NCBI RefSeq assembly: GCF_002218065.1
Contig: NZ_BDUB01000001.1
Coordinates: 2,383,031-2,447,030, forward strand
Origin: Nodularia sp. NIES-3585
GTDB taxonomy: Bacteria; Cyanobacteriota; Cyanobacteriia; Cyanobacteriales; Nostocaceae
Direction of reading: 5' to 3'
DNA: 64,000 bases
Below the pieces are notes generated by a model, which saw only the letters and a program-made list of their open reading frames with translations, searched no databases and was not told the origin of the DNA. Both the position numbers and the translations under genes were made by a program. Shown piece after piece: positions 53,794 to 62,191 of this stretch (the stretch's first letter is position 1; each line of letters opens with the position of its first letter).

Positions 53794-54264
53794 ATGTCTC
53801 GTCGTGGTGTTATTCAAAGGCGTCCAGTTCCGCCTGATTCCGTATATAACAGTCGCCTGGTAAGCATGATAATCCGGCGGGTGATGCGTCATGGCAAGAA
53901 ATCACTGGCTGCAAGGCTGGTTTATGATGCCATGAAAACTATAGAAGAACGCACTGGTGCTGCTCCTTTGGAAACCTTTGAAAGAGCAGTGCGAAACGCC
54001 ACACCTTTGGTGGAAGTAAAAGCTCGACGAGTTGGTGGAGCAACCTACCAAGTACCGATGGAAGTTCGCTCAGATCGCGGTACAACTCTAGCCTTACGCT
54101 GGCTAGTAAATTTCTCCAGGTCTAGACCCGGCCGCACAATGGCAAGTAAATTAGCTAATGAGTTAATGGACGCTGCCAACGAAACCGGGAATGCAATTCG
54201 TAAACGCGAAGAAACACACCGGATGGCAGAAGCTAACAAAGCTTTTGCACACTATCGTTACTAA
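53794..54264 (+). CDS. rpsG: Ribosomal protein S7
   Basis: 156 residues; binds the 3' major domain of 16S rRNA and starts assembly of the head of the 30S subunit. Signatures: [77 protein letters not shown] and [10 protein letters not shown]. Complete. 143 bases separate it from fusA; that gap has a direct repeat CGGTATATCG(T/C)GGA. Confidence 0.98.
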   Translation: MSRRGVIQRRPVPPDSVYNSRLVSMIIRRVMRHGKKSLAARLVYDAMKTIEERTGAAPLETFERAVRNATPLVEVKARRVGGATYQVPMEVRSDRGTTLALRWLVNFSRSRPGRTMASKLANELMDAANETGNAIRKREETHRMAEANKAFAHYRY

Positions 54265-54396
54265 GAAAAGCAGCGGTATATCGTGGATCTAAAAACGGTA
54301 TATCGCGGACTCACAAACATAAATACGGTTTTCCGTAGAAGTATAGAATCTTAACAAAGAGTAATATACAAGATATCATGAGGCAAAAACTATAAT

Positions 54397-54402
54397 AGGA
54401 GG
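54397..54402 (+). promoter_or_regulatory. Ribosome binding site of fusA
   Basis: AGGAGG, five bases before GTG 54408; supports the GTG start. Confidence 0.8.
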
Positions 54403-54407
54403 CTACT

Positions 54408-56486
54408 GTGGCACGTACCATCCCGCTAGAGAGAGTACGCAATATCGGTATTGCGGCGCATATAGATGCGGGCAAGACAACGACAACCGAGAGAATATTG
54501 TTTTACTCTGGCATTATTCATAAAATTGGCGAAGTTCATGAAGGAACTGCCGTCACCGACTGGATGGCTCAGGAGCGTGAGCGGGGAATTACCATCACCG
54601 CTGCTGCGATCACCACCAGTTGGAAAGATCATCAAATTAACATTATCGATACTCCAGGACACGTTGACTTCACAATTGAAGTAGAACGTTCCATGCGCGT
54701 GTTAGATGGCGTAATCGCAGTATTTTGTTCAGTAGGTGGCGTGCAACCACAGTCGGAAACAGTGTGGCGACAAGCAGACCGCTACAAAGTACCTCGCATC
54801 GCCTTTATCAACAAAATGGATCGTACAGGCGCGAACTTCTATAGAGTTCACGACCAAATGTGCGATCGCCTGCGTGCTAATGCTATTGCCATTCAACTGC
54901 CAATTGGTAGTGAAACTGAATTTCGCGGCATCGTTGATCTGGTACGGCAACGTGCCTATATTTATAACAACGACGAAGGAACGGATATCGAAGAAACAGA
55001 TATCCCCGCCGAAATGCAAGATAAGGCAGCAGAATACCGCACCAAGCTCATAGAAGCTGTGGCAGAAACTAGCGATGTTCTGATGAATAAGTACTTCGAG
55101 GGAGAAGAACTTACAGAAGCAGAAATTCGTACTGCCCTGCGTAAAGGTACAATTGCGAATAAGATTGTGCCAGTACTTTGCGGCTCGGCATTTAAAAACA
55201 AAGGCGTACAGTTGATGCTGGATGCGGTGGTAGATTATCTACCAGCACCAACTGAAGTACCAGCAATCCAAGGTACATTACCCAATGGTGAGACTATTGA
55301 GCGTCAAGCTGATGACAATGAACCGCTGTCAGCTCTAGCGTTCAAGATTATGGCTGACCCCTACGGTCGTCTGACCTTTGTTCGTGTTTATTCTGGTGTT
55401 CTCAAAAAAGGTAGCTACGTTCTCAACGCTACCAAGAACAAAAAAGAGCGCATTTCCCGTCTGGTGATTTTGAAAGCAGATGAACGTATGGACGTGGATG
55501 AAATGCGGGCTGGCGATTTGGGAGCAGCCTTGGGATTAAAAGATACCTTGACAGGTGATACCATCACTGATGAAGGATCACCAGTAATTCTGGAATCTCT
55601 ATTCATTCCTGAGCCTGTGATCTCGGTAGCGGTTGAACCCAAAACCAAGAATGACATGGACAAGCTCTCCAAAGCTCTGCAATCTCTTTCAGAAGAAGAC
55701 CCCACCTTCCGTGTCCACGTTGATGCGGAAACAAATCAAACCGTGATTGCCGGCATGGGAGAACTACACCTGGAAATCCTGGTAGACCGGATGTTACGAG
55801 AATTCAAAGTAGAAGCGAATGTCGGTGCGCCGCAAGTAGCTTACCGCGAAACAATTCGTAAAGCAGTCAACAAGGTAGAAGGGAAATTCATTCGCCAAAG
55901 TGGTGGTAAAGGTCAATACGGTCACGTTGTGATCAATTTGGAACCAGGCGAACCCGGTACGGGCTTTGAATTTGTTTCTAAGATTGTCGGCGGTACTGTA
56001 CCTAAAGAGTACATCAGTCCCGCAGAACAAGGAATGAAGGAAAGTTGCGAATCCGGTGTTTTAGCTGGATATCCATTGATTGACGTGAAAGCAACTTTGA
56101 TTGATGGGTCATACCACGATGTAGACTCTTCAGAAATGGCTTTCAAAATTGCTGGCTCAATGGCAATGAAAGAGGCAGTATTGAAAGCTTCACCCGTACT
56201 TTTAGAACCTATGATGAAAGTTGAGGTAGAAGTTCCCGAAAACTACCTTGGGGATGTAATGGGCGACCTGAATTCCCGTCGTGGGCAAATTGAGGGTATG
56301 GGATCTGATGATGGTCTTGCCAAAGTAACGGCTAAAGTCCCATTGGCAGAAATGTTTGGTTACGCTACTGATATCCGCTCGAAGACCCAAGGTCGGGGCA
56401 TCTTCTCAATGGAATTTAGCCGCTACGAAGAAGTACCTCGCAACGTGGCTGAAGCAATCATAGCGAAAAGTAAAGGGAACGCTTAA
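54408..56486 (+). CDS. fusA: Elongation factor G
   Basis: GTPase that moves tRNAs and mRNA through the ribosome after peptide transfer, and helps recycle it with RRF. 692 residues from GTG. GTP-binding motifs: G1 [10 protein letters not shown], switch region [12 protein letters not shown]3 DTPGHVDF, G4 NKMDR, G5 CGSAFKN. Later domains are recognisable ([48 protein letters not shown]). Complete and typical. It lies 22 bases upstream of tuf and is probably cotranscribed. Confidence 0.98.
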   Translation: MARTIPLERVRNIGIAAHIDAGKTTTTERILFYSGIIHKIGEVHEGTAVTDWMAQERERGITITAAAITTSWKDHQINIIDTPGHVDFTIEVERSMRVLDGVIAVFCSVGGVQPQSETVWRQADRYKVPRIAFINKMDRTGANFYRVHDQMCDRLRANAIAIQLPIGSETEFRGIVDLVRQRAYIYNNDEGTDIEETDIPAEMQDKAAEYRTKLIEAVAETSDVLMNKYFEGEELTEAEIRTALRKGTIANKIVPVLCGSAFKNKGVQLMLDAVVDYLPAPTEVPAIQGTLPNGETIERQADDNEPLSALAFKIMADPYGRLTFVRVYSGVLKKGSYVLNATKNKKERISRLVILKADERMDVDEMRAGDLGAALGLKDTLTGDTITDEGSPVILESLFIPEPVISVAVEPKTKNDMDKLSKALQSLSEEDPTFRVHVDAETNQTVIAGMGELHLEILVDRMLREFKVEANVGAPQVAYRETIRKAVNKVEGKFIRQSGGKGQYGHVVINLEPGEPGTGFEFVSKIVGGTVPKEYISPAEQGMKESCESGVLAGYPLIDVKATLIDGSYHDVDSSEMAFKIAGSMAMKEAVLKASPVLLEPMMKVEVEVPENYLGDVMGDLNSRRGQIEGMGSDDGLAKVTAKVPLAEMFGYATDIRSKTQGRGIFSMEFSRYEEVPRNVAEAIIAKSKGNA

Positions 56487-56508
56487 TTAAAAAAGGAAAC
56501 GAGCATTC

Positions 56509-57738
56509 ATGGCACGCGCAAAATTTGAAAGGACTAAACCCCACGTTAATATCGGTACAGTTGGCCACGTTGATCATGGTAAAACTACTTTAACAGCAGC
56601 TATTACCATGACTCTGGCTGCTATGGGTCAAGCTACAGGTAAAGGCTACGACCAAATTGATAATGCCCCCGAAGAAAAAGCGCGGGGTATCACCATCAAT
56701 ACAGCTCACGTTGAGTATGAAACCGGCGAGCGGCACTATGCTCACGTAGATTGTCCAGGACACGCTGATTATGTAAAAAACATGATCACTGGTGCGGCTC
56801 AAATGGATGGTGGTATTCTCGTAGTTTCGGCTGCTGATGGCCCCATGCCCCAAACCCGTGAACATATCCTGCTGGCAAAGCAAGTAGGTGTTCCCAGTCT
56901 AGTTGTCTTCTTGAACAAGGAAGACATGGTAGATGACGCAGAACTACTAGAGTTGGTGGAATTGGAAGTCCGCGAGCTATTATCTAGCTACGATTTTCCT
57001 GGTGACGACATTCCCATCGTCACAGGCTCCGGTCTCAAAGCACTGGAAAAAATGACTGCTAACCCCAAAATTCAAAAGGGTGAAGATGAGTGGGTAGACA
57101 AAATCTACGCCCTCATGGAAGCAGTCGATTCTTACATTCCCACTCCTGACCGTGCTATAGATAAGCCCTTCCTGATGGCTGTGGAAGATGTGTTCTCCAT
57201 CACAGGTCGTGGTACAGTGGCCACTGGTCGGATTGAACGTGGTAAGGTCAAAGTCGGCGATAACGTGGAACTGGTGGGCATTAGAGATACCCGCAACACC
57301 ACTGTTACTGGCATCGAGATGTTCAAGAAGAGTCTCGACGAAGGTATGGCTGGAGATAACGCTGGTGTACTTCTACGTGGTATCCAGAAGGCTGATATTG
57401 AACGCGGTATGGTAATCGCCAAACCAGGTTCTATTACTCCTCACACTCAGTTTGAAGGTGAAGTGTACGTCCTGACAGAAAAAGAAGGCGGTCGGAAGAC
57501 TCCATTTTTCTCTGGCTACCGTCCTCAGTTTTACGTGCGGACAACTGATGTAACCGGCACAATCAAAGCCTTTACTTCCGATGATGGTAGTGAAGCAGAA
57601 ATGGTTATGCCCGGAGATCGCATCAAAATGACAGTAGAACTGATCAACGCGATCGCTATTGAGCAAGGAATGCGCTTCGCGATTCGTGAAGGTGGCCGCA
57701 CCATTGGTGCTGGTGTCGTCTCTAAAATTCTGAAGTAA
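56509..57738 (+). CDS. tuf: Elongation factor Tu
   Basis: Brings aminoacyl-tRNA to the ribosome as a GTP complex. 409 residues: [15 protein letters not shown] (G1), [13 protein letters not shown] (switch I), [20 protein letters not shown] (G3), NKEDM (G4) and GSGLKAL (G5), then beta-barrel domains 2 and 3 ([52 protein letters not shown]). Length fits cyanobacterial EF-Tu, slightly longer than E. coli. AAAAAAGGAAACG precedes the ATG. A strong hairpin follows. Confidence 0.98.
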   Translation: MARAKFERTKPHVNIGTVGHVDHGKTTLTAAITMTLAAMGQATGKGYDQIDNAPEEKARGITINTAHVEYETGERHYAHVDCPGHADYVKNMITGAAQMDGGILVVSAADGPMPQTREHILLAKQVGVPSLVVFLNKEDMVDDAELLELVELEVRELLSSYDFPGDDIPIVTGSGLKALEKMTANPKIQKGEDEWVDKIYALMEAVDSYIPTPDRAIDKPFLMAVEDVFSITGRGTVATGRIERGKVKVGDNVELVGIRDTRNTTVTGIEMFKKSLDEGMAGDNAGVLLRGIQKADIERGMVIAKPGSITPHTQFEGEVYVLTEKEGGRKTPFFSGYRPQFYVRTTDVTGTIKAFTSDDGSEAEMVMPGDRIKMTVELINAIAIEQGMRFAIREGGRTIGAGVVSKILK

Positions 57739-57757
57739 TACCTTTTTGTCCCATAAC

Positions 57758-57795
57758 AAAGGAGCAGAGATGGTAGAATTCCTCTCTGCTCCTTT
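57758..57795 (+). terminator. Strong hairpin between tuf and rpsJ
   Basis: AAAGGAGCAGAGA and its exact complement TCTCTGCTCCTTT (13 bp) around a 12-base loop, followed by the pyrimidine-rich CTCTTCCTTC. It probably ends most fusA-tuf transcripts before rpsJ. Confidence 0.75.
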
Positions 57796-57912
57796 CTCTT
57801 CCTTCTGGGATTATGTAAAATTACGGTTTACAAAAATCAGACCGCTTAGGTCAAAATCCCCCAAAATTGTCAAAAGAATCACAAATATTCATCAGAACCT
57901 GGAAAATTAAAG

Positions 57913-58230
57913 ATGGCAACTCTACAGCAGCAGAAAATTAGAATTCGTTTACAGGCTTTTGACCGTCGCTTATTAGATACATCTTGCGAGAAGATTGTAG
58001 ACACGGCTAACAGGACGAACGCTACAGCCATAGGCCCAATTCCTTTACCCACAAAACGCAAAATCTACTGTGTGCTGCGATCGCCTCACGTAGATAAGGA
58101 TGCACGGGAACACTTTGAAACCCGCACCCATCGCCGGATTATTGACATTTATCAGCCTTCTTCTAAAACTATTGATGCCCTGATGAAGCTAGATTTACCC
58201 TCTGGTGTGGACATTGAAGTAAAACTATAA
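57913..58230 (+). CDS. rpsJ: Ribosomal protein S10
   Basis: 105 residues. Component of the 30S head; also pairs with NusB in antitermination in other bacteria. Signatures: [87 protein letters not shown]. In many bacteria rpsJ opens the S10 operon; in cyanobacteria it closes the str cluster, as here. The hairpin upstream implies partial or independent transcription. Confidence 0.98.
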   Translation: MATLQQQKIRIRLQAFDRRLLDTSCEKIVDTANRTNATAIGPIPLPTKRKIYCVLRSPHVDKDAREHFETRTHRRIIDIYQPSSKTIDALMKLDLPSGVDIEVKL

Positions 58231-58789
58231 TTTAGTCATTGGTCTTTGGTCATTAACACTAATGTCAAGACATGATAAATCACTTCTCTAGACGCGATAA
58301 ATCGCGTCTAAAGGAAAACAAAAAATTAAGTAAAAATTGTAGGGTGGAAAAGCGATATGCTTTGCAGCTGCGCTGAGTGCAAAATACACGCTCCGCGGTA
58401 AGTGCAGCTATGGCCGTTAGGGCTTTACGCGATCGCTGAACCTACCTTTGCCATAAGTGTAAACGGTGGGTTAGGTTACAACTCTAGCAAATGTCGCTAT
58501 TGCTCATCTGATGTTGCGTGCCTAATCTACCCTACAAATTGGAAATTTTTTGATTTGTTAGTCCCTAATTACCCGCGGATTCGGTCTAATTTTGATCAAA
58601 CCCAGCGACAGTTCTATTTTTATGGGACTAAAATGCGTTAAATTAAATGCTATAAATATTTACCCTTCAGAGCGAAAAATTTATCTGTTGGGCTTTTTAT
58701 TGCCTGGGAAACAAATGATAGAATATAAACAAAGTACGGGAAAAGCAGAGAATAATAAATTTTAAAATTAAATTTATACCAAGGTAACA
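58231..58789. other. Spacer after rpsJ with dispersed repeats
   Basis: 559 bases. The palindrome at 58289-58310 is followed by a GC-rich composite repeat (58340-58450: GGTGGAAAAGCGATATGC, GCGATCGC). A 79-codon frame at 58402-58641 runs across repeats and is not believed. The end is AT-rich promoter-like DNA. Confidence 0.55.
58289..58310. repeat. Perfect 22-nt palindrome
   Basis: TAGACGCGAT-AA-ATCGCGTCTA. Member of the TAGAGA/TAGACG hairpin family; it may terminate rpsJ transcripts. Confidence 0.65.
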
Positions 58790-59437
58790 ATGACATCTTC
58801 TTCTAAAATTGCAGTTCGTGAACTACCTCTGTTCCCGTTACCTGAAGTAGTTCTATTTCCCAGTAGACCATTACCCCTACACGTCTTTGAATTTCGCTAC
58901 CGAATCATGATGAACACGATTTTGGAGAGCGATCGCAGGTTCGGCGTGTTGATGGTCGATCCAGTTGAAGGTAAAATAGCCAACGTTGGTTGCTGTGCAG
59001 AAATAATTCATTACCAACGAATGCCAGATGACCGCATGAAAATGTTGACTTTGGGACAGCAAAGGTTTCGTGTCTTAGAGTATGTTCGTGAAAAGCCTTA
59101 CCGTGTGGGCTTAGTCGAGTGGTTAGAAGACCAGCCACCAACCCAAGATTTACGTCCTTTGGCTAGTGAGGTAGAACAACTGCTGCGAGATGTAGTGCGT
59201 CTTTCAGCCAAGTTAACTGAACAAAATATGGAATTGCCCGAAGAATTACCTGCTCTACCCACAGAACTTTCTTATTGGGTGGCAAGTAACCTTTACGGTG
59301 TGGCCTCAGAGCAGCAGGCATTGCTAGAAACGCAGGATACTGTGCTTCGTCTGGAAAGAGAAGCGGAAATTTTGACTACGACTCGCAATCATTTAGCAGC
59401 CCGTGCTGTTCTTAAAGATACTTTTAATAATTCGTAA
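58790..59437 (+). CDS. Lon substrate-binding-domain protein
   Basis: 215 residues. It consists of the LonSB (LON N-terminal) domain without the AAA+ or protease parts: ELPLFPLPEVVLFPSRPLPLHVFEFRYRIMMN, RRFGVLMVD, CCAEIIHYQRMPDDRMKMLTLGQQRFRV. A helical C-terminal part follows (LLRDVVRLSAKLTEQNMELPEE, YWVASNLYG). Stand-alone LonSB proteins are common in cyanobacteria; some may act as substrate adaptors, but this is not established. Cytoplasmic. Convergent with pheA. Confidence 0.85.
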   Translation: MTSSSKIAVRELPLFPLPEVVLFPSRPLPLHVFEFRYRIMMNTILESDRRFGVLMVDPVEGKIANVGCCAEIIHYQRMPDDRMKMLTLGQQRFRVLEYVREKPYRVGLVEWLEDQPPTQDLRPLASEVEQLLRDVVRLSAKLTEQNMELPEELPALPTELSYWVASNLYGVASEQQALLETQDTVLRLEREAEILTTTRNHLAARAVLKDTFNNS

Positions 59438-59502
59438 CAATGCTCCGCCCCGGTACGCTCTCAGCAAAGCTGTGCCGCAGGCTACGCCAACTTAATTACG
59501 GG

Positions 59503-60372
59503 TTACGGCTCAATGCTGATTGGTAGGACATGATAGCTGCCAAAAATCTTGATGATTTCCGCATAGGTAGTCAATTGTGCTAAAGCGGATTGCATTTGTG
59601 CTTGTTTTGCATCTGCTTCTAAGTCAATAAAAAACAAGTATTCTCCAAGCGATCGCTTGGTTGGTCGAGATTCAATACGGCTCAGATTAATCCCTAGTTG
59701 AGCAAATACTTGTAGAGGTTTTACCAGCGATCCTGGTAAATTTGCCGGCACACTGAAGGCTAGAGAAGTGTGAGTAGGACTTGCTGATCTATTGATTAGA
59801 TCGTATTGACTTTGACTGACCACCCAAAAGCGAGTACAGTTTTCTGGATAGTCGTTGATATTACTGGCTAATATCGGCAGATTATAGATTTGAGCCGCAC
59901 GTCTGGATGCGATCGCAGCTGCTGTTAAGTCCTGATCTAGTCTTTGTAATGATTCAGTTGTCGAATTGCTTGGTATCAGCTGCACATTTGGGAGAATTCG
60001 CCCCAACCATCCTTGACATTGTGCCAAAGCTTGGGGGTGAGAATAAACAGTTTGGATGCTTTCTAAACTAGTGGCACTGGAAATCAAGGTATGGGCAATG
60101 GGCATAACCAAAGCTAATTGAATTTGTAAAGTATCCAACTGCCAAAGTGTATCCATTGTCATTGTCACACTGCCTTCAATAGAATTTTCTACTGGCACAA
60201 CAGCTAACTGGGTTTGTCCACTAGCAACAGCTTGGAGTGATTGGGCAATGCTGGGATACGGACGACACATAGCTTGAGTCGCTGTTTGTTGAGCTAGCCA
60301 GTTGGCATAAAAAACAGTTGCTTGTTCTGCGTAAGTGCCAGGAGGCCCTAAATGGGCAATGGATATAGTCAC
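59503..60372 (-). CDS. pheA: Prephenate dehydratase
   Basis: Turns prephenate into phenylpyruvate for phenylalanine synthesis. 289 residues without a chorismate mutase part, the usual monofunctional form. The dehydratase domain begins IAHLGPPGTYAEQA and has VVPVENSIEGSVTMTMDTL, YSHPQALAQCQGWL and the catalytic NCTRFWVVS (Thr-Arg-Phe). The C-terminal ACT domain (LPGSLVKPLQVFAQLGINLSRIESRPTK... GEYLFFIDLE) binds phenylalanine for feedback inhibition. All key residues present. Confidence 0.93.
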   Translation of the reverse strand: MTISIAHLGPPGTYAEQATVFYANWLAQQTATQAMCRPYPSIAQSLQAVASGQTQLAVVPVENSIEGSVTMTMDTLWQLDTLQIQLALVMPIAHTLISSATSLESIQTVYSHPQALAQCQGWLGRILPNVQLIPSNSTTESLQRLDQDLTAAAIASRRAAQIYNLPILASNINDYPENCTRFWVVSQSQYDLINRSASPTHTSLAFSVPANLPGSLVKPLQVFAQLGINLSRIESRPTKRSLGEYLFFIDLEADAKQAQMQSALAQLTTYAEIIKIFGSYHVLPISIEP

Positions 60373-60612
60373 AGAGTTAAGTCCTGAGTCATTTTTTTGC
60401 GGTTTATAGACTGTATCATAGGCAAAATTGGTCTTTTATAACTGAAATATTAGTCTAGCTGGCAATTCAATTTTATAATATATTAAATGCAATTTTGCCA
60501 AGATTTACAGTCAATTAGATTTGCTGTAAATCTTGCTGTTTTCAAATTAAAATTCATAAAATTATAATTTAATTAATAATAGAAGTATTAAACAACTAGG
60601 GACTTTGAATTT

Positions 60613-61209
60613 ATGGCTACCCAGTTTACTGCTTCCCAAACCGTAAAAATTAATGTTCCACCACAGCCTATTCCCATTCAATACTACTTGCGTCAGCCTC
60701 AACGTCTAGTTAATGCTTTAGCTGACAACAGTCGGATACATCAGCTTTCCGATGAAGTATTTCGCTTGAAAATGCGTCCGCTCACCTTTATGTCCCTGAG
60801 TATTCAACCCACCGTAGATTTGAAAATTTGGGCAGAATCCAATGGGACTATTAAATTGCGATCGCTAAGTTGTAAGATACTTGGCTTTGAGTACATTAAC
60901 CAGCGCTTCGCTTTAAATTTACAAGGACATTTGTCTTTGCACCAGCTAAACGAAGTTACCAGCCTCCAAGGACAAGCCGACTTAAAAGTGCAGGTAGACT
61001 TACCACCACCATTTTGCTTTACTCCCAAGGCAATTCTAGAAACCACTGGCAATGCTTTGCTCAAGAGTGTACTGTTGACAGTTAAGCAACGCTTATTACA
61101 TCAACTTTTAGCTGATTATCGTTGCTGGGTAACATCACAAATGTCAGAAAACTCATTAGATAAAGACAGTGCGGAATTGCCAATGGGTAAATCGGTGAAT
61201 AATTTTTGA
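60613..61209 (+). CDS. DUF1997 protein
   Basis: 198 residues. DUF1997 is found in cyanobacteria and plastids; function unknown to me. Seen here: [68 protein letters not shown] and FTPKAILETTGNALLKSVLLTVKQRLLHQLLADYRCW. The mixed beta-strands and a long C-terminal helix suggest a lipid- or membrane-associated binding fold, which is only inference. No signal peptide. Divergent from pheA and convergent with rnhB. Confidence 0.82.
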   Translation: MATQFTASQTVKINVPPQPIPIQYYLRQPQRLVNALADNSRIHQLSDEVFRLKMRPLTFMSLSIQPTVDLKIWAESNGTIKLRSLSCKILGFEYINQRFALNLQGHLSLHQLNEVTSLQGQADLKVQVDLPPPFCFTPKAILETTGNALLKSVLLTVKQRLLHQLLADYRCWVTSQMSENSLDKDSAELPMGKSVNNF

Positions 61210-61494
61210 AACTTTCACCAATTGTGTAACATTAGTGATCACAACTTTAAGCAAGCAGTAACTACCAGACCTTCCCCCTAAAAATCCCTAGTTGTTTTTA
61301 ACTCAAAATTATGGCTACGCCAGCTATCCCCATAGCGAAACCCGCGAATTGCGAATTAGTATTACATTCTCCGGGCATCTACAACGTTAAATAGACTTAT
61401 CCGAAAATTAGGTTTTTACCCTGGCTGTACAAGGCTTTGCTGCTCATTTGCGGATATGTCTAATCAACTAATTCCACTCCCCACTGCCCATTCT

Positions 61495-62184
61495 CTAACG
61501 AATTTGACAAGGACGAAAAGATTTGCGATGCAGTCGTGATGCCCCGTATTGTTGCAGCGCGACCAAATGCTTTTGGCTACCATATCCCTTATTTTTCTCC
61601 AGATGGTATGAAGGATATTTCGATGCCAAACGCATAATCAAGTCGTCGCGCCAAACCTTAGCCACAATACTAGCAGCTGCAATAGTTAGCGATCGCTCAT
61701 CCCCCTTCACTATTGTTTCTTGCCGCACTCGCAAATCCTTAATCAGCTGATTGCCATCAACCAAGCATAGCTGAGGCTGTACCTTCAGTTTCAGCACAGC
61801 CCGCTTCATCGCCAACAACGTCGCCTGCAAAATATTTATTTGATCAATTTCAGCACTGGAAGCAAAACCAATTCTCCAATCCGTCGCCAACTCACAAATT
61901 TGCTTTGCCAGCTGAATTCTCCGACAACTCGACAGCTTTTTACTGTCCTTAATATTAGCTGCTATCAGCTTTGGCAAAGCACAAGCAGGCAAAATCACCG
62001 CCGCTGCCACCACAGGACCAAACAGCGCCCCCCGCCCAACTTCATCTATCCCCGCAACCAATGCCGGAAGCTCGGATAAACTTGACTCTAAGGGTAGTGT
62101 GTTTGGTGACAACTCCAGCCAAATCTTCTCGTCTGGGAGTGCTGGTAAACAAATATCTGCGGCATTCGGCCTCGCCTTCACCAT
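61495..62184 (-). CDS. rnhB: Ribonuclease HII
   Basis: Cuts RNA in RNA-DNA hybrids and single ribonucleotides in DNA. 229 residues from ATG 62184 (a GTG is one codon earlier). The first ~45 residues are an extra N-terminal lead; then VAGIDEVGRGALFGPVVAAAVIL with the Asp-Glu pair, DSKKLSSCRR, LVDGNQLIKDL (Asp) and VKGDERSLTIAAASIVAKVWRDDLI (Asp). YPSYHLEKNKGYGSQKHL is the C-terminal family block. It lies seven bases after the rne stop, so both are probably cotranscribed. Confidence 0.95.
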   Translation of the reverse strand: MVKARPNAADICLPALPDEKIWLELSPNTLPLESSLSELPALVAGIDEVGRGALFGPVVAAAVILPACALPKLIAANIKDSKKLSSCRRIQLAKQICELATDWRIGFASSAEIDQINILQATLLAMKRAVLKLKVQPQLCLVDGNQLIKDLRVRQETIVKGDERSLTIAAASIVAKVWRDDLIMRLASKYPSYHLEKNKGYGSQKHLVALQQYGASRLHRKSFRPCQIR

Positions 62185-62191
62185 CACACCG

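Noticed and set aside
54426-56390. Many long antisense frames opposite fusA and tuf
   Set aside because: Typical shadows of strongly codon-biased genes; the sense proteins are unmistakable.
57437-57447. ACTCCTCACAC, identical to the core of the cyanobacterial small RNA Yfr1
   Set aside because: It lies inside the tuf coding sequence and encodes conserved EF-Tu residues (TPHTQ); there are no Yfr1 stems around it. Chance match.
58402-58641. 79-codon frame after rpsJ
   Set aside because: It runs through a GC-rich dispersed repeat into AT-rich spacer; Cys/Tyr-rich translation without family features.
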